From contig CAAGDU010000152.1 in the NCBI GenBank assembly GCA_900768725.1, positions 1 to 12,203 of the forward strand: a DNA stretch of 12,203 bases. The letters run 5' to 3'. The notes under the pieces were generated by a model. The model ran no database searches and was not told the DNA's origin. It saw only the letters and a list, made by a program, of their open reading frames with translations. This DNA comes from Bacteroidales bacterium. Its GTDB lineage: Bacteria; Bacteroidota; Bacteroidia; Bacteroidales; Paludibacteraceae. Below, piece by piece: positions 1 to 8,900 of the stretch. The translations under genes and the position numbers were made by a program. Position 1 is the stretch's first letter. Every line of letters starts with the position of its first letter.

Positions 1-840
1 AACAAGTTCATGGCGGCGAATATGTTCACTTTCACGCCTGTCAAGTACCTTTCTTTCTCGTTCGGTAACTCCATTGTCTATGCCGAGCCGAATGTGCAGG
101 CGCTCTATTTCATCCCCATCGCCTTCTTCAAGTCGCTTGACCACCTCATGACCAAAGGCACTGCCACGCAGAACCAGAACTCGCAGGCATTTGCCTCTAT
201 CTCCGTCCGCCCGTGGGACCACATACAGTTGTACGGCTCTTTCTTCCTCGACGAGTTCAAACTCTCGCGCTTGAAGAAGTCCTCTGCGGCGAAGAACCCC
301 GTCTCCTACCTCGTGGGCTTCAACTGGAGCGGATGGCCGCTCAAAGGGCTCTCCCTCCGTGGCGAGTTCATGCGCTCCTACATCGCTTGCTACACCCAGT
401 CCATCGATGTCTTGGACTACACCAGCAACACCTATCAGATGGGGCACTACATGGGCGACAACGCGCAGTCTATCCATCTGGAGTTAGCCTACCGCCCTGT
501 CCGCGGGCTGCGCCTTTCCTTGTCCTACACCAACGACACCAAGTACAACGCCTATTCCTATCTCCGCCGCGGCATCATTGAAGCCATCTCGCAGAAGCCT
601 TTCGACAAGGCTATCTACCGCAACGACGAGATAGCCTTCAACGGCATCTACGAGGTGCATCCGTCGATGTACCTGCGTCTGTCGTTGCTTTACAACAACG
701 CCCGTGCGTTTGATAATCTCGAATCCGAAGTGGCGGGCGAATACCTCGCCACCGCCCAAGAGTACCTGAATACCTACGCCCCCGTCTATTTCCAAGGCAA
801 GAACTTCACCGCCCAAATAGGCTTCTCCTTCGGCTTTTAA
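1..840 (+). CDS. Outer-membrane beta-barrel protein, Wzi-like (3' part)
   Basis: The reading frame is open to the left window edge, so this is the C-terminal 279 residues of a longer protein; the ATG at position 10 is probably internal. The sequence alternates short amphipathic strands with turns and ends in GFSFGF-stop, a terminal aromatic residue typical of outer-membrane barrels. The order of features matches the capsule-assembly Wzi family: an early YAEP...LYFIPIAFFKSLDH segment, then QLYGSFFLDEF (visible residues about 76-86), then a YQMGHYMGDNAQ segment before paired strands. In Enterobacteria Wzi anchors capsule polysaccharide at the cell surface; the Bacteroidales relatives are only family-annotated. 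No signal peptide can be seen because the 5' end is missing, and there is no capsule cluster in view. The barrel assignment is fairly secure; the Wzi assignment is by remembered motif resemblance only. Confidence 0.6.
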   Translation, partial: NKFMAANMFTFTPVKYLSFSFGNSIVYAEPNVQALYFIPIAFFKSLDHLMTKGTATQNQNSQAFASISVRPWDHIQLYGSFFLDEFKLSRLKKSSAAKNPVSYLVGFNWSGWPLKGLSLRGEFMRSYIACYTQSIDVLDYTSNTYQMGHYMGDNAQSIHLELAYRPVRGLRLSLSYTNDTKYNAYSYLRRGIIEAISQKPFDKAIYRNDEIAFNGIYEVHPSMYLRLSLLYNNARAFDNLESEVAGEYLATAQEYLNTYAPVYFQGKNFTAQIGFSFGF

Positions 841-869
841 GTAGTGAAGGCGAAAAAATAAAAATTATT

Positions 870-900
870 TTGCATAATTGAAAAAAATGTCGTATTTTTG
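870..900 (+). promoter_or_regulatory. Bacteroidota-type promoter of tdh
   Basis: The -33 element TTG (870-872) and the -7 element TATTTTTG (893-900) are separated by 20 nt and match the primary sigma consensus of Bacteroidota (TTTG, 19-21 nt, TAnnTTTG). Transcription should begin near 906, leaving a leader of about 50 nt before the ATG at 958. No Shine-Dalgarno sequence is visible. A 6-bp inverted repeat (863-868 and 874-879) overlaps the -33 element and may be chance in such AT-rich DNA. Confidence 0.75.
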
Positions 901-957
901 CGGCATAATTTTTAGACAAGATTTATATCATCTTACAAAACATTATAGATTAATGCT

Positions 958-1986
958 ATGAAAGCCTTAGTAAAACGGTATGCCGAGCGGGGCATTTGGA
1001 TGGAAGATGTGCCGATGCCCGAGGTAGGTGTGAACGATGTGTTAATCAAGGTGAAGAAGGCCGCGATATGCGGTACGGACCTGCACATGTACAAGTGGGA
1101 CAAGTGGTCGCAGAGCCACTGCACGCCGCCTTATACGATGGGGCATGAGTTCGTGGGCGAAGTGGTGGAGACAGGTGCGGGCGTGCGCAACACGAAAGTG
1201 GGCGAGCGCGTAACCGCCGAGGGGCATATCGTGTGCGGACACTGCCGCAACTGCCGCCGCGGGATGGGACACGTGTGCGAGAACAGCCTGTCGGTGGGTA
1301 TCTTCGGCAAAGACGGCGCGTTTGCGGAGTACGTAACTATTCCCGAGAGCAATATCGTGCATGTGCGCCCCGAGATTCCCGATGACTTCGCGGCGATAAT
1401 GGACCCGTTCGGCAACGCGACACACACGGCGTTGGCGTTCCCCCTGCTGGGTGAAGACGTGCTGATTACGGGCGCAGGGCTGATTGGTACGATGGCAGCG
1501 GGTATATGCCGCTACGCCGGCGCGAAGCATATTGTGGTAACCGACCTGAACCCGCTGCGGCTGGAGATAGCGAAGAAGATGGGTGCGACGCTGACGGTGG
1601 ACGGCTCGAAAGGCGAGACCGTGGAGGGCGCGATGAAGCAATTAGGTATCAAAGGCTTCGACGTAGGATTAGAGATGTCGGGTGCGCCTGCGGCATTCAA
1701 CGATATGATTGCGCACATGTACAAAGGCGCGAACATTGCGCAGTTGGGTATTCTGCCCGACGATACGAAGGTGAATTGGTCGGACGTGATATTCAATGCG
1801 CTGACTATCAAAGGCATAACGGGCAGAAGGATGTGGGAGACATGGTATCAGATGGAGCAGATGTTGCTCGGCGGACTCGACCTGTCGCCTGTGATTACCC
1901 ATCGCTTTGCCTTCGACGACTTCCAGAAGGGCTTCGACATCATGGAGTCGGGGCAATGCGGAAAGGTGCTGCTGGAGATTGGATAA
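958..1986 (+). CDS. tdh: L-threonine 3-dehydrogenase, zinc-dependent
   Basis: This cytoplasmic medium-chain dehydrogenase oxidises L-threonine with NAD+ to 2-amino-3-ketobutyrate, which Kbl (or spontaneous decarboxylation) then processes. Its 342 residues compare with 341 in E. coli Tdh, and the sequences align almost end to end. Catalytic zinc ligands fall at the expected places: Cys38 in AICGTD, then His63-Glu64 in GHE. The four structural-zinc cysteines are 93, 96, 99 and 107. A DPFGNATHTAL segment (149-159) matches E. coli DPFGNAVHTAL. The Rossmann loop GAGLIG is at 172-177, with Asp196 in VVTDLN placed to bind the NAD ribose. The tail ITHRFAFDDFQKGFDIMESGQCGK is nearly that of E. coli. 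No kbl lies beside it, so this is a stand-alone gene here. The start at 958 matches the family N-terminus (MKAL). Confidence 0.95.
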   Translation: MKALVKRYAERGIWMEDVPMPEVGVNDVLIKVKKAAICGTDLHMYKWDKWSQSHCTPPYTMGHEFVGEVVETGAGVRNTKVGERVTAEGHIVCGHCRNCRRGMGHVCENSLSVGIFGKDGAFAEYVTIPESNIVHVRPEIPDDFAAIMDPFGNATHTALAFPLLGEDVLITGAGLIGTMAAGICRYAGAKHIVVTDLNPLRLEIAKKMGATLTVDGSKGETVEGAMKQLGIKGFDVGLEMSGAPAAFNDMIAHMYKGANIAQLGILPDDTKVNWSDVIFNALTIKGITGRRMWETWYQMEQMLLGGLDLSPVITHRFAFDDFQKGFDIMESGQCGKVLLEIG

Positions 1987-1993
1987 GGGTAAA

Positions 1994-2032
1994 CGTATTT
2001 TTCGTAAGCTTTCGTATTTTTCGTTATTTTTG
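1994..2032 (+). promoter_or_regulatory. Probable promoter of the M16 peptidase, with 12-bp direct repeat
   Basis: A consensus -7 element TATTTTTG sits at 2025-2032. The matching -33 position (about 2001-2004) reads TTCG, so that element is weak. The 12-mer CGTATTTTTCGT occurs exactly twice, at 1994-2005 and 2013-2024, a 19-bp period, immediately upstream of the -7 element. It could be a repeated operator or simply a duplicated promoter piece. A small inverted repeat TGTAG/CTACA (2031-2035, 2040-2044) straddles the likely start of transcription. Confidence 0.55.
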
Positions 2033-2040
2033 TAGTTATC

Positions 2041-2058
2041 TACAACGAATACAACGAA
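2041..2058 (+). repeat. Two 9-bp tandem units in the M16 peptidase leader
   Basis: The 9-mer TACAACGAA is repeated exactly at 2041-2049 and 2050-2058, followed by a decayed AACAACATA. It lies in the presumed 5' leader. Short, but it fits the pattern of short-period repeats in other leaders of this window. Confidence 0.5.
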
Positions 2059-2097
2059 AACAACATATCTATTAATCACTTTATAATTTGAGAAAAA

Positions 2098-4995
2098 ATG
2101 AAGAAACTAATTGTATCTGCTTTGGCTTTGCTGAGCACCTTTGGTTTGGCTTTCGGACAGTCTCGGGAGGGATTGACGGAGTACAAATTGGACAATGGTT
2201 TGACCGTTTTGCTATGGGAAGACCATGATAAGCCGGACGTAACCGGCTATGTAGCTGTTCGTGCAGGTTCGTATGATGAACCCGCTGAATACACGGGTTT
2301 GGCGCACTACTTGGAGCACATGCTCTTCAAGGGTACCGACCGTATCGGTGCGCTGGACTGGGAGAAAGAGAAAGTGCACTATGAGAACATCATCGCACTG
2401 TACGATTCTTGCGCGCTGGAAACCGATGAGGCAAAGCGTCAGTACTACATCACGCGTATCAATGAGGAGTCTATCGAGGCGGCTAAATACTCTTCTTGTG
2501 AAGACTTTTTCATCTTGATGGATGGTATTGGTGCAACAGGCGTGAATGCATTTACAAATTACGACATGACCTGCTACCACAACTCGTTCCCCGCGTCGAA
2601 CATGTACAAGTGGCTGACCATCTTCTCCGACCGTCTGATAAACCCCGTATTCCGTACTTTCCAAGCGGAGTTGGAGAACGTGTTTGAGGAGTATAATATG
2701 TACCAAGACTATCCTACAGCCCATGCGGAATTGGAACTTGCACGTAAAGTATATGCCGGCAGCCCTTATGAGCGTGATATAATAGGTCTTCCTGAGCATT
2801 TGAAGAACCCGCGCTTGAGCAAACTGATTGAGTTCTACAACACATGGTATGTGCCCAACAACATGGCACTTATCCTCGTGGGTGATTTCGACACGGAGCG
2901 CACCAAGCCGATGATTGCCGAAACCTTCGGACGCTTACAGCCTCAAGCCCTGCCCGATCGCAAAACATACCCGAAGGCAGAGATGAAAGGCGATTATAAG
3001 TTCAAAATGGGATACTATCCCGAAATCTATTGGGTTTATGATGGTGTAAAAATGGCAGATGAAGAAACTATCGCTTTGCAGTTTGTTCTTTCCTTGCTGA
3101 ATAATAATACGAACACCGGTTTGCTGGATCGTGTTACGATGGACGGTGAAGTATCAGGAGCAGGTGCTTTTCTGGATTCACGTCTCGACCAAGGTCGTAT
3201 CCTTGTGTATGCAGTACCTTATTATGATGCGAACCAACGTGCTTACGAGTCGAATGCCGCTACCGAGAAAATCGTGATGGCAGAGATTAACAAAATTAAG
3301 AACGGCGATATTCCCGACTGGCTAATTAAGACCGTCAAAGCAGAATATGATCGAGGAACGAAATTGGAGTTTGAGGATGCCGATTCGAAAATATGGGAAC
3401 TCCTTTATTGCTTCATTTACGATATGCCGCTGGATAATATCTTCACGCAGAACGATAAGATTCAGGCACTTACGAAAGAGGATATCCAGCGCGTGGCAAA
3501 GAAATACTTCAACGCAAGCCACATGACGCTGACCTTCGAGGAAGGTACGCCGAAGAAAAACAAACTGGCGAAACCGAAGATTGAGTCGCTCGACCTGATT
3601 AACGGTCAAGAGACGGAGTACGCCAAGGCATTCAAGCAACTGCCGAGCGACCCCGTGAAGCAGACGTTCATGGACATGAACGACGTAACGGTTACGCCGA
3701 TTGACGAGAATGTAACCCTGCACTACGGTGCTAACCCCAAGAACGATATCTTCTCGCTGACGCTGCGCTACGGCGTAGGTTCGGGCAAGAAGCCGATGCT
3801 GGAGTCGGTGGCTAAGTTGATGAACATGTCGGGTATCATGCCCAACGTGAATCCGCAGGAGTTCCGCCGCCAGTTAGCAGAGTTGGGAGGCAGTTGCGGA
3901 TATGGAGTTAGTAGGAGCTATTTCTACGTAAATATCTATGGCGACGAGGCTCACTTGGCAGAGATTTGCCAGTTGGTACAGCGTCAGATGCTCTTCCCGA
4001 AGTTCGAACAAAAGCAGTTTGAAGCGGTGAAAGGTAATGATTTATCGAACCGTTTCATGCTATCGAAGATTGACCGAGTACAGTCTGCTGCACTGAAAGA
4101 GTATGTAATCTATGGCGAGCAGTCGGATTATATTGATGTAGTACCTTTCATGGATATCTACTATCTCGATGAATCAAAGTTGAAGGCTGAGTTCTTATCT
4201 GCTACCCGCTATGCGCTGGATATCTACTACTGCGGTCAGAAGCCCGTGGAGGAAGTGAAGACCGTATTGACCGGCAACCTGCCGCTGCAAGAGGGCGTGA
4301 AGCCTTCTACCTCGCCCGTCATCCGCGACCGCAAGGCTTATGACAAGCGCCAAATCTACTTCTTGCCGAACAGCAACGTACAGCAAGCGACTATCTACTT
4401 CTATTTCGAGGGCGTGCCTTACGACAAAGACCAGGATGTACTCTTCCAAGCCTTTAACCAGTACTTCTCCAGCGGCTTCACCGGACTGGTAATGGATGAG
4501 ATTCGCGAGAAGCGCTCCATGGCTTATTCCGCTTACGGTGTTATGTCGGAGGGTGCCCGCCCGGGCAGAAACTCCTGCTTCATGGGCTATATCGGTACGC
4601 AGAGCGACAAGGCGGCAGACGCCATCGAGGTGTTCATGAACCTTGTGGACTCCATGCCGGAGTATCCCGAGCGTATTGAGGCAGTGAAGGCAGCGTTGCG
4701 CCAGAATGCACAAATCAGCAAGCCTTCGTTCCGCGGCAAGACGCGCACTTATGACTATTGGAAAGAGATGGGCTACAACGAAGACCCCGCTCTCTACAAC
4801 AAGGAAGCAATTGATAATCTGACGTTTGACCAAATCAAGGAGTTCTATCAGCAGTACATCCAAGGCAAGCCGATGACTATCGTGCTCGTAGGCGACCCCA
4901 AACTGATTAACCAGAAAGCGCTGCAAGCGAAGTACGGCAAGTTCATCAAGCCCTCGAAGGCGAAGCTCTTCGCCCCGCTGGATTTGGATTTCTAA
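2098..4995 (+). CDS. Secreted M16 (insulinase/pitrilysin family) zinc metallopeptidase
   Basis: The protein has 965 residues and starts with a signal peptide (Lys2-Lys3, hydrophobic 4-19, likely cleavage after AFG at about 20), so it acts in the periplasm or at the outer membrane. The N-terminal half carries the inverted zinc motif HYLEH: His70, catalytic Glu73, His74. The downstream glutamate ligand lies in ELENVFEE (191-198), most likely Glu198 with Glu191 as the supporting acid. The spacing from motif to ligand is about 45 residues longer than the usual 76 or so, because of a charged helical insertion at about 83-130. The C-terminal half is the degenerate M16 domain: it lacks HxxEH but keeps the IREKRSMAY segment (802-810) that completes the active-site chamber in this family. 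Both halves in one chain is the pitrilysin-like layout. Such enzymes degrade peptides of up to a few dozen residues; the substrate cannot be told. It has its own promoter and terminator. Confidence 0.9.
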   Translation: MKKLIVSALALLSTFGLAFGQSREGLTEYKLDNGLTVLLWEDHDKPDVTGYVAVRAGSYDEPAEYTGLAHYLEHMLFKGTDRIGALDWEKEKVHYENIIALYDSCALETDEAKRQYYITRINEESIEAAKYSSCEDFFILMDGIGATGVNAFTNYDMTCYHNSFPASNMYKWLTIFSDRLINPVFRTFQAELENVFEEYNMYQDYPTAHAELELARKVYAGSPYERDIIGLPEHLKNPRLSKLIEFYNTWYVPNNMALILVGDFDTERTKPMIAETFGRLQPQALPDRKTYPKAEMKGDYKFKMGYYPEIYWVYDGVKMADEETIALQFVLSLLNNNTNTGLLDRVTMDGEVSGAGAFLDSRLDQGRILVYAVPYYDANQRAYESNAATEKIVMAEINKIKNGDIPDWLIKTVKAEYDRGTKLEFEDADSKIWELLYCFIYDMPLDNIFTQNDKIQALTKEDIQRVAKKYFNASHMTLTFEEGTPKKNKLAKPKIESLDLINGQETEYAKAFKQLPSDPVKQTFMDMNDVTVTPIDENVTLHYGANPKNDIFSLTLRYGVGSGKKPMLESVAKLMNMSGIMPNVNPQEFRRQLAELGGSCGYGVSRSYFYVNIYGDEAHLAEICQLVQRQMLFPKFEQKQFEAVKGNDLSNRFMLSKIDRVQSAALKEYVIYGEQSDYIDVVPFMDIYYLDESKLKAEFLSATRYALDIYYCGQKPVEEVKTVLTGNLPLQEGVKPSTSPVIRDRKAYDKRQIYFLPNSNVQQATIYFYFEGVPYDKDQDVLFQAFNQYFSSGFTGLVMDEIREKRSMAYSAYGVMSEGARPGRNSCFMGYIGTQSDKAADAIEVFMNLVDSMPEYPERIEAVKAALRQNAQISKPSFRGKTRTYDYWKEMGYNEDPALYNKEAIDNLTFDQIKEFYQQYIQGKPMTIVLVGDPKLINQKALQAKYGKFIKPSKAKLFAPLDLDF

Positions 4996-5011
4996 AGAAT
5001 ATTGATTTTCA

Positions 5012-5056
5012 AAAAGAGAGGCTGCCTAATGTGTAAAGTTAGGCAGCTTCTTTTTT
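5012..5056 (+). terminator. Rho-independent terminator of the M16 peptidase gene
   Basis: A perfect 9-bp stem GCTGCCTAA/TTAGGCAGC (5021-5029 and 5039-5047) with a 9-nt loop is followed by TTCTTTTTTG. The flanking A/G tract on the left can pair with the T tract on the right, extending the stem towards 18 bp with two G-U pairs. The A tract on the 5' side means it could also stop transcription from the right. Confidence 0.9.
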
Positions 5057-5224
5057 GTTGATTGTACTGATTCACTGATTGTTATGTAACACCCGCAAAT
5101 AAGACACAAAGAGGATAACGAAAACGACAATAAGAAAATCTTTCTTTTCTAATTCGTGTACCTATTCTAAATGCAGGCTCTATATTGAAGTATGTACTAT
5201 TCTACATGATGTTCAAATGGAAGA

Positions 5225-5635
5225 TTACATCATTAGCAGCACACCGCCGGAGATGAGCAGTGAGCCGATGAGTACGCGCAAAGTAATTTTCTCGTGAAGG
5301 AAAACGAATGCCAATAGGATGGTGAAGACGATGCTCAGTTTGTCAATGGGCGCAACGCGCGACACATCGCCCAGCTGCAACGCCTTGAAATAGAACAGCC
5401 AACTCAGCCCCGTGGAGACGCCCGATAAGATAAGGAAAAGCCATGTGTGCCACGTGATAGTGGTGATGCCCTCTGCCTTATGACCGAAGAGGACTATGCC
5501 CCATGTGATTAATAGAATGATGGTTGTGCGGATAGCCGTAGCCAAATCAGAATTGATACCCTGTATCCCCACCTTGGCGAAGATAGAAGTTAAAGCAGCA
5601 AAGAGTGCCGACAAGATTGCATATAAACGCCACAT
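5225..5635 (-). CDS. Half-size EamA/DMT-superfamily transporter
   Basis: This is a 136-residue inner-membrane protein corresponding to a single EamA repeat. Five hydrophobic segments are visible, at about residues 1-21, 30-49, 64-82, 96-113 and 118-136. Motifs typical of the compact EamA proteins are present: SALFAALTSIFAKVGI near the start, LFYFKALQLGDVSRVAPIDKLS in the middle and LHEKIT before the last helix. Full-size DMT exporters have two such repeats in ten helices, so this one presumably works as a dimer. The substrate is unknown. I chose the ATG at 5635 over one at 5662: it begins directly at MWRLYAILSA, and the promoter would leave almost no leader for the longer form. The gene is divergent from the DUF2723 gene and faces the M16 gene tail-to-tail. 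Confidence 0.85.
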   Translation of the reverse strand: MWRLYAILSALFAALTSIFAKVGIQGINSDLATAIRTTIILLITWGIVLFGHKAEGITTITWHTWLFLILSGVSTGLSWLFYFKALQLGDVSRVAPIDKLSIVFTILLAFVFLHEKITLRVLIGSLLISGGVLLMM

Positions 5636-5672
5636 AATTACGATGTATGATTTATCACTCACAAATCGGCTG

Positions 5673-5704
5673 CAAAGGTACTGATTTTTCTCAAACTACG
5701 CAAA
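5673..5704 (-). promoter_or_regulatory. Bacteroidota-type promoter of the half-size EamA gene
   Basis: On the minus strand the -33 TTTG (5704-5701) and the -7 TACCTTTG (5680-5673) are exactly 20 nt apart, a full match to the consensus. Transcription should start near 5667. That is about 30 nt before the ATG at 5635 but only about 5 nt before the alternative ATG at 5662, which supports the shorter protein. Confidence 0.8.
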
Positions 5705-5815
5705 CTTTTTTGCATTTTTTGACAGAAACTCTATGTTCTCCACTCCTCACGAAAAAGCCAATCTGTTCTTGCTTGATTGGACAGGCGTTTATTGTACAAA
5801 AAATCAGCACTATCC

Positions 5816-5846
5816 TTGCATATCCGAAAAAAAAGTTGTAACTTTG
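5816..5846 (+). promoter_or_regulatory. Bacteroidota-type promoter of the DUF2723 gene
   Basis: The -33 TTG (5816-5818) and the -7 TAACTTTG (5839-5846) are separated by 20 nt, a good consensus match. The transcript should begin near 5852 and carry a leader of about 90 nt, most of which is the heptamer array. Confidence 0.8.
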
Positions 5847-5871
5847 CGCCCGATTTGTGTTTTTGTTCTAT

Positions 5872-5941
5872 CTAAACTTTCAACTCTAAACACTAAACTC
5901 TCAACTTTCAACACTAAACTTTCAACTCTAAACTCTCAACT
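5872..5941 (+). repeat. Ten-unit degenerate heptamer array in the DUF2723 leader
   Basis: Seventy bases divide without gaps into ten 7-mers of consensus YTMAACW (for example CTAAACT, TTCAACT, CTCAACT, CTAAACA). The array ends at 5941; CTA and then the ATG at 5945 follow. The sense strand contains no G across the array, so the leader RNA can hardly form G-C pairs with itself and should be single-stranded up to the start codon. No Shine-Dalgarno sequence is present. Units differ at one or two positions, so the array is old or under drift rather than a fresh expansion. Confidence 0.85.
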
Positions 5942-5944
5942 CTA

Positions 5945-8900
5945 ATGAAGAAGTTTAATCTGTGGGATACCGTTTGCGGCTGGGTGGTGTTCGCCATCGC
6001 GGCTACGGTGTATCTCCTTACTATCGAGCCCACCGCGAGTTTTTGGGACTGCGGCGAGTTTATCTCCAGTGCTCATAAGTTGGATGTAGGGCACCCGCCC
6101 GGAGCACCGTTCTTCATGCTGATGGGGCATTTCGCAAGCCTCTTTGCCATGGACAACGGACATGTGGCGATGTGCGTGAATGCGATGTCGGCGCTGGCTT
6201 CGGCGTTCACCATCCTCTTCCTCTTTTGGACGATTACCGCGCTGGCAAAGCGGCTGGTGAAACCCGACACCTTGTGGAAAGGTATCGGCGTGCTGATGGC
6301 GGGTGCTGTCGGTGCGTTGGCTTACACGTTCTCCGACACGTTCTGGTTCTCCGCCGTGGAGGGTGAGGTATATGCCAGTTCGTCCCTGTTCACCGCTATT
6401 GTGTTCTGGCTTATCCTTAAATGGGACGAGCAGGCGGACGAGGCGGGGTCGGACAAATGGCTGATACTCATCGCTTACCTGATGGGCTTGTCTATCGGTG
6501 TCCACCTGCTGAACTTGCTGACCATCCCCGCTATCGTGCTAGTGTACTATTTCCGCCGCTATTCGTTCTCGTGGCAGGGTGTATGCGTGGCGTTCATGGC
6601 ATCGGTGGCTATCTTGGCGTTCATCCTCTACGGCATCATCCCCGGCTTCCCGACGGTGGCAGGTTGGTTTGAGTTGCTGTTCGTGAACGGGCTCGGCTGT
6701 CCGTTCAATATGGGATTGGCAGTGTATATCGTGCTGACTATCATTGTGTTGGGTGTGGCTATATGGCTTACTGCCAAGCACTCTGACGAAGATTCCGATG
6801 GTATCACTACGCCGCAGATAGTTTCTTTCGTCTGCGCGTTTGCACTTTCGGGGGCGGCGTTCTTGTTCGAGAAATGGTGGATGGGAGTGCTGACTTCCGC
6901 CGCATTGGTGGGCGTACTCTTTTGGAAGAAGCAGGTGCTGCCTGCGCGGTTGCTCAATACCGCTGCACTGATGGTGGCAGTGATACTGATAGGCTACAGC
7001 AGTTATGCGGCGCTGGTCATTCGTTCGTCTGCACAGACGCCGATGGACCAGAACTCGCCCGATAACGTCTTCTCGCTGAAGTACTACCTCAACCGTGAGC
7101 AGTACGGCGACCGTCCGCTCTTCTACGGACAGACTTACAATGCCCCCGTGAAACTGGAGGTAAAAGGCAATATGTGTATTCCCGTGGAGAAACAGGGGCA
7201 TGCACAATATGCTCCCGCACCGGAAGTGGAGGGCGAGAAAGACCGCTATGTCGTAACCGGCTACAAGACCTCGTATGTCTTCATGGACGAGTTCATGATG
7301 CTCTTCCCGCGTATGTACTCCTCTCAAGCGAGCCATGTGCAGGCATACAAAGAGTGGGCAGAGGTGAAGGGCAAGCGCGTACGCTACGACTACTGCGGGC
7401 AGCAGAAGACGGAGTATTGCCCCACCTTCGGGGAGAACCTGCGATTCTTCTTCCGCTACCAAGTGAACTTCATGTACTGGCGCTATTTCATGTGGAACTT
7501 CGCCGGACGGCAAAACGACTTGCAGTCCTACGGCGACCTGTCGAAGGGCAACTGGATAAGCGGTATTCCGTTCATTGATAACGCCATGCTCGGCGACCAA
7601 TCGAAACTGCCGACCGAACTGCGCGAGAACAAAGGGCACAATGTCTATTACATGTTGCCGCTTTTGCTCGGTCTCATCGGTATCGTATGGCAGTGCGGCA
7701 AGCGCACGGCATCGGGCGAACGCGAAGGATGGAAGTCGTTTACGCTAACTTTCCTGCTCTTCTTCTTGACGGGACTTGCCATTGTGGTTTACTTGAACCA
7801 AACGCCTTATCAGCCGCGTGAGCGAGACTATGCCTATGCCGGCTCGTTCTATGCCTTCTGTATATGGATTGGTTTAGGCGTGCTGGCGCTGACCGATTGG
7901 GTGAATACCGCTGTTAAGAATGAGCGCGTGCGTGCGATTATCGCCGTATTCATCGGTATCGTCTGCCTGCTTGTACCCGCACAGATGGGTGCGCAGAACT
8001 GGGACGACCACGACCGCTCGGGACGCTATGTATGCCGCGACTTCGGCGCTAACTACCTGAAATCGTGCGAGAAAGAGGCAGTTATCTTCTGCAACGGAGA
8101 CAACGACACCTTCCCCCTTTGGTACAACCAAGAGGTGGAGGAAGTGGGTACCGACATCCGCGCTTGCAACCTCTCTTACTTGCAGACCGACTGGTATATC
8201 GACGCCATGAAACGTCCGTACTACGACTCGCCGGGCTTGCCTATCTCGTGGGAGTACAAAGACTACATGCCCGGTAAGAACGAGATAGCATGGGTGGACA
8301 ACAAACTCGGACCTGTATCGGTGGACAAAGCGTTTGCTTTCCTCCGCTCCGACGACCCGCGCACAAAGAACCGCGAGGGCGAAAACTACCTGCCGTCTAA
8401 CCAACTTTATGTAGAGACGCCCTCGGGTGAGCATATCACCTTCCGCTCAGCGCGCCGCTACACACGCTCCGAGATGATGATTATGGAGATGCTCTCGCAG
8501 AACAGTATGCAGGGTTGGAAGCGTCCGTTCTACTTCGTGGTAACCGCCGGCAACGACTACTACCTCGGCTTGGAACCCTATATGGAACTGACAGGTATGG
8601 CTTACCGCGTAACCACAGAGCGCAGTGCCGACGGACAACCGCGGGTGAATACCGAGGTGATGTACGACAACATGATGCATAAGTTTGCTTATGGCAATGT
8701 GAATATGCCGGGTATCTATCTGGACGAGAACACAATGCGTATGTGTCGCACCCACCGACTGATGTTCACCCAACTGGCAGAGGCGCTCATCCGCGAGGGC
8801 AAGCGCGAGAAAGCCTTGGAGGTGCTGGACTATGCGGAGGAGGTGCTGCCGGGCTACAATGTGTCCTACGACTACACTTCGGCTTCGATGGCATCGATGT

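Larger units (their letters stand above)
5636..5944. other. Divergent intergenic region
   Basis: These 309 bp separate the half-size EamA and DUF2723 genes. They hold the minus-strand promoter (5673-5704), the plus-strand promoter (5816-5846) and the heptamer leader array (5872-5941). Between the promoters, 5705-5815 shows only a 6-bp inverted repeat CCAATC/GATTGG (5758-5763 and 5775-5780), which might be an operator but is too short to claim. The short open frames crossing the region have no recognisable protein features. Confidence 0.7.

Noticed and set aside
4195..4926. Antisense open frame inside the M16 gene
   Set aside because: It overlaps conserved M16 C-terminal coding sequence, and I see no promoter or protein features of its own.
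5633..5662. Longer start (ATG at 5662) for the half-size EamA gene
   Set aside because: The consensus promoter at 5673-5704 would leave about 5 nt of leader, and the extra nine residues are not part of the family N-terminus.
5758..5780. Inverted repeat CCAATC/GATTGG as a regulator site
   Set aside because: Six-base arms with an 11-base loop are expected by chance, and no regulator or second site is nearby.
5872..5941. CRISPR array
   Set aside because: Units are seven bases with no spacers, and no cas gene is present.
6539..7639. Long antisense open frame (366 codons) inside the DUF2723 gene
   Set aside because: It lies wholly opposite a well-recognised gene, its translation is rich in His, Arg and Val with no domain or plausible membrane pattern, and it follows from the GC-rich codon use of the sense gene.
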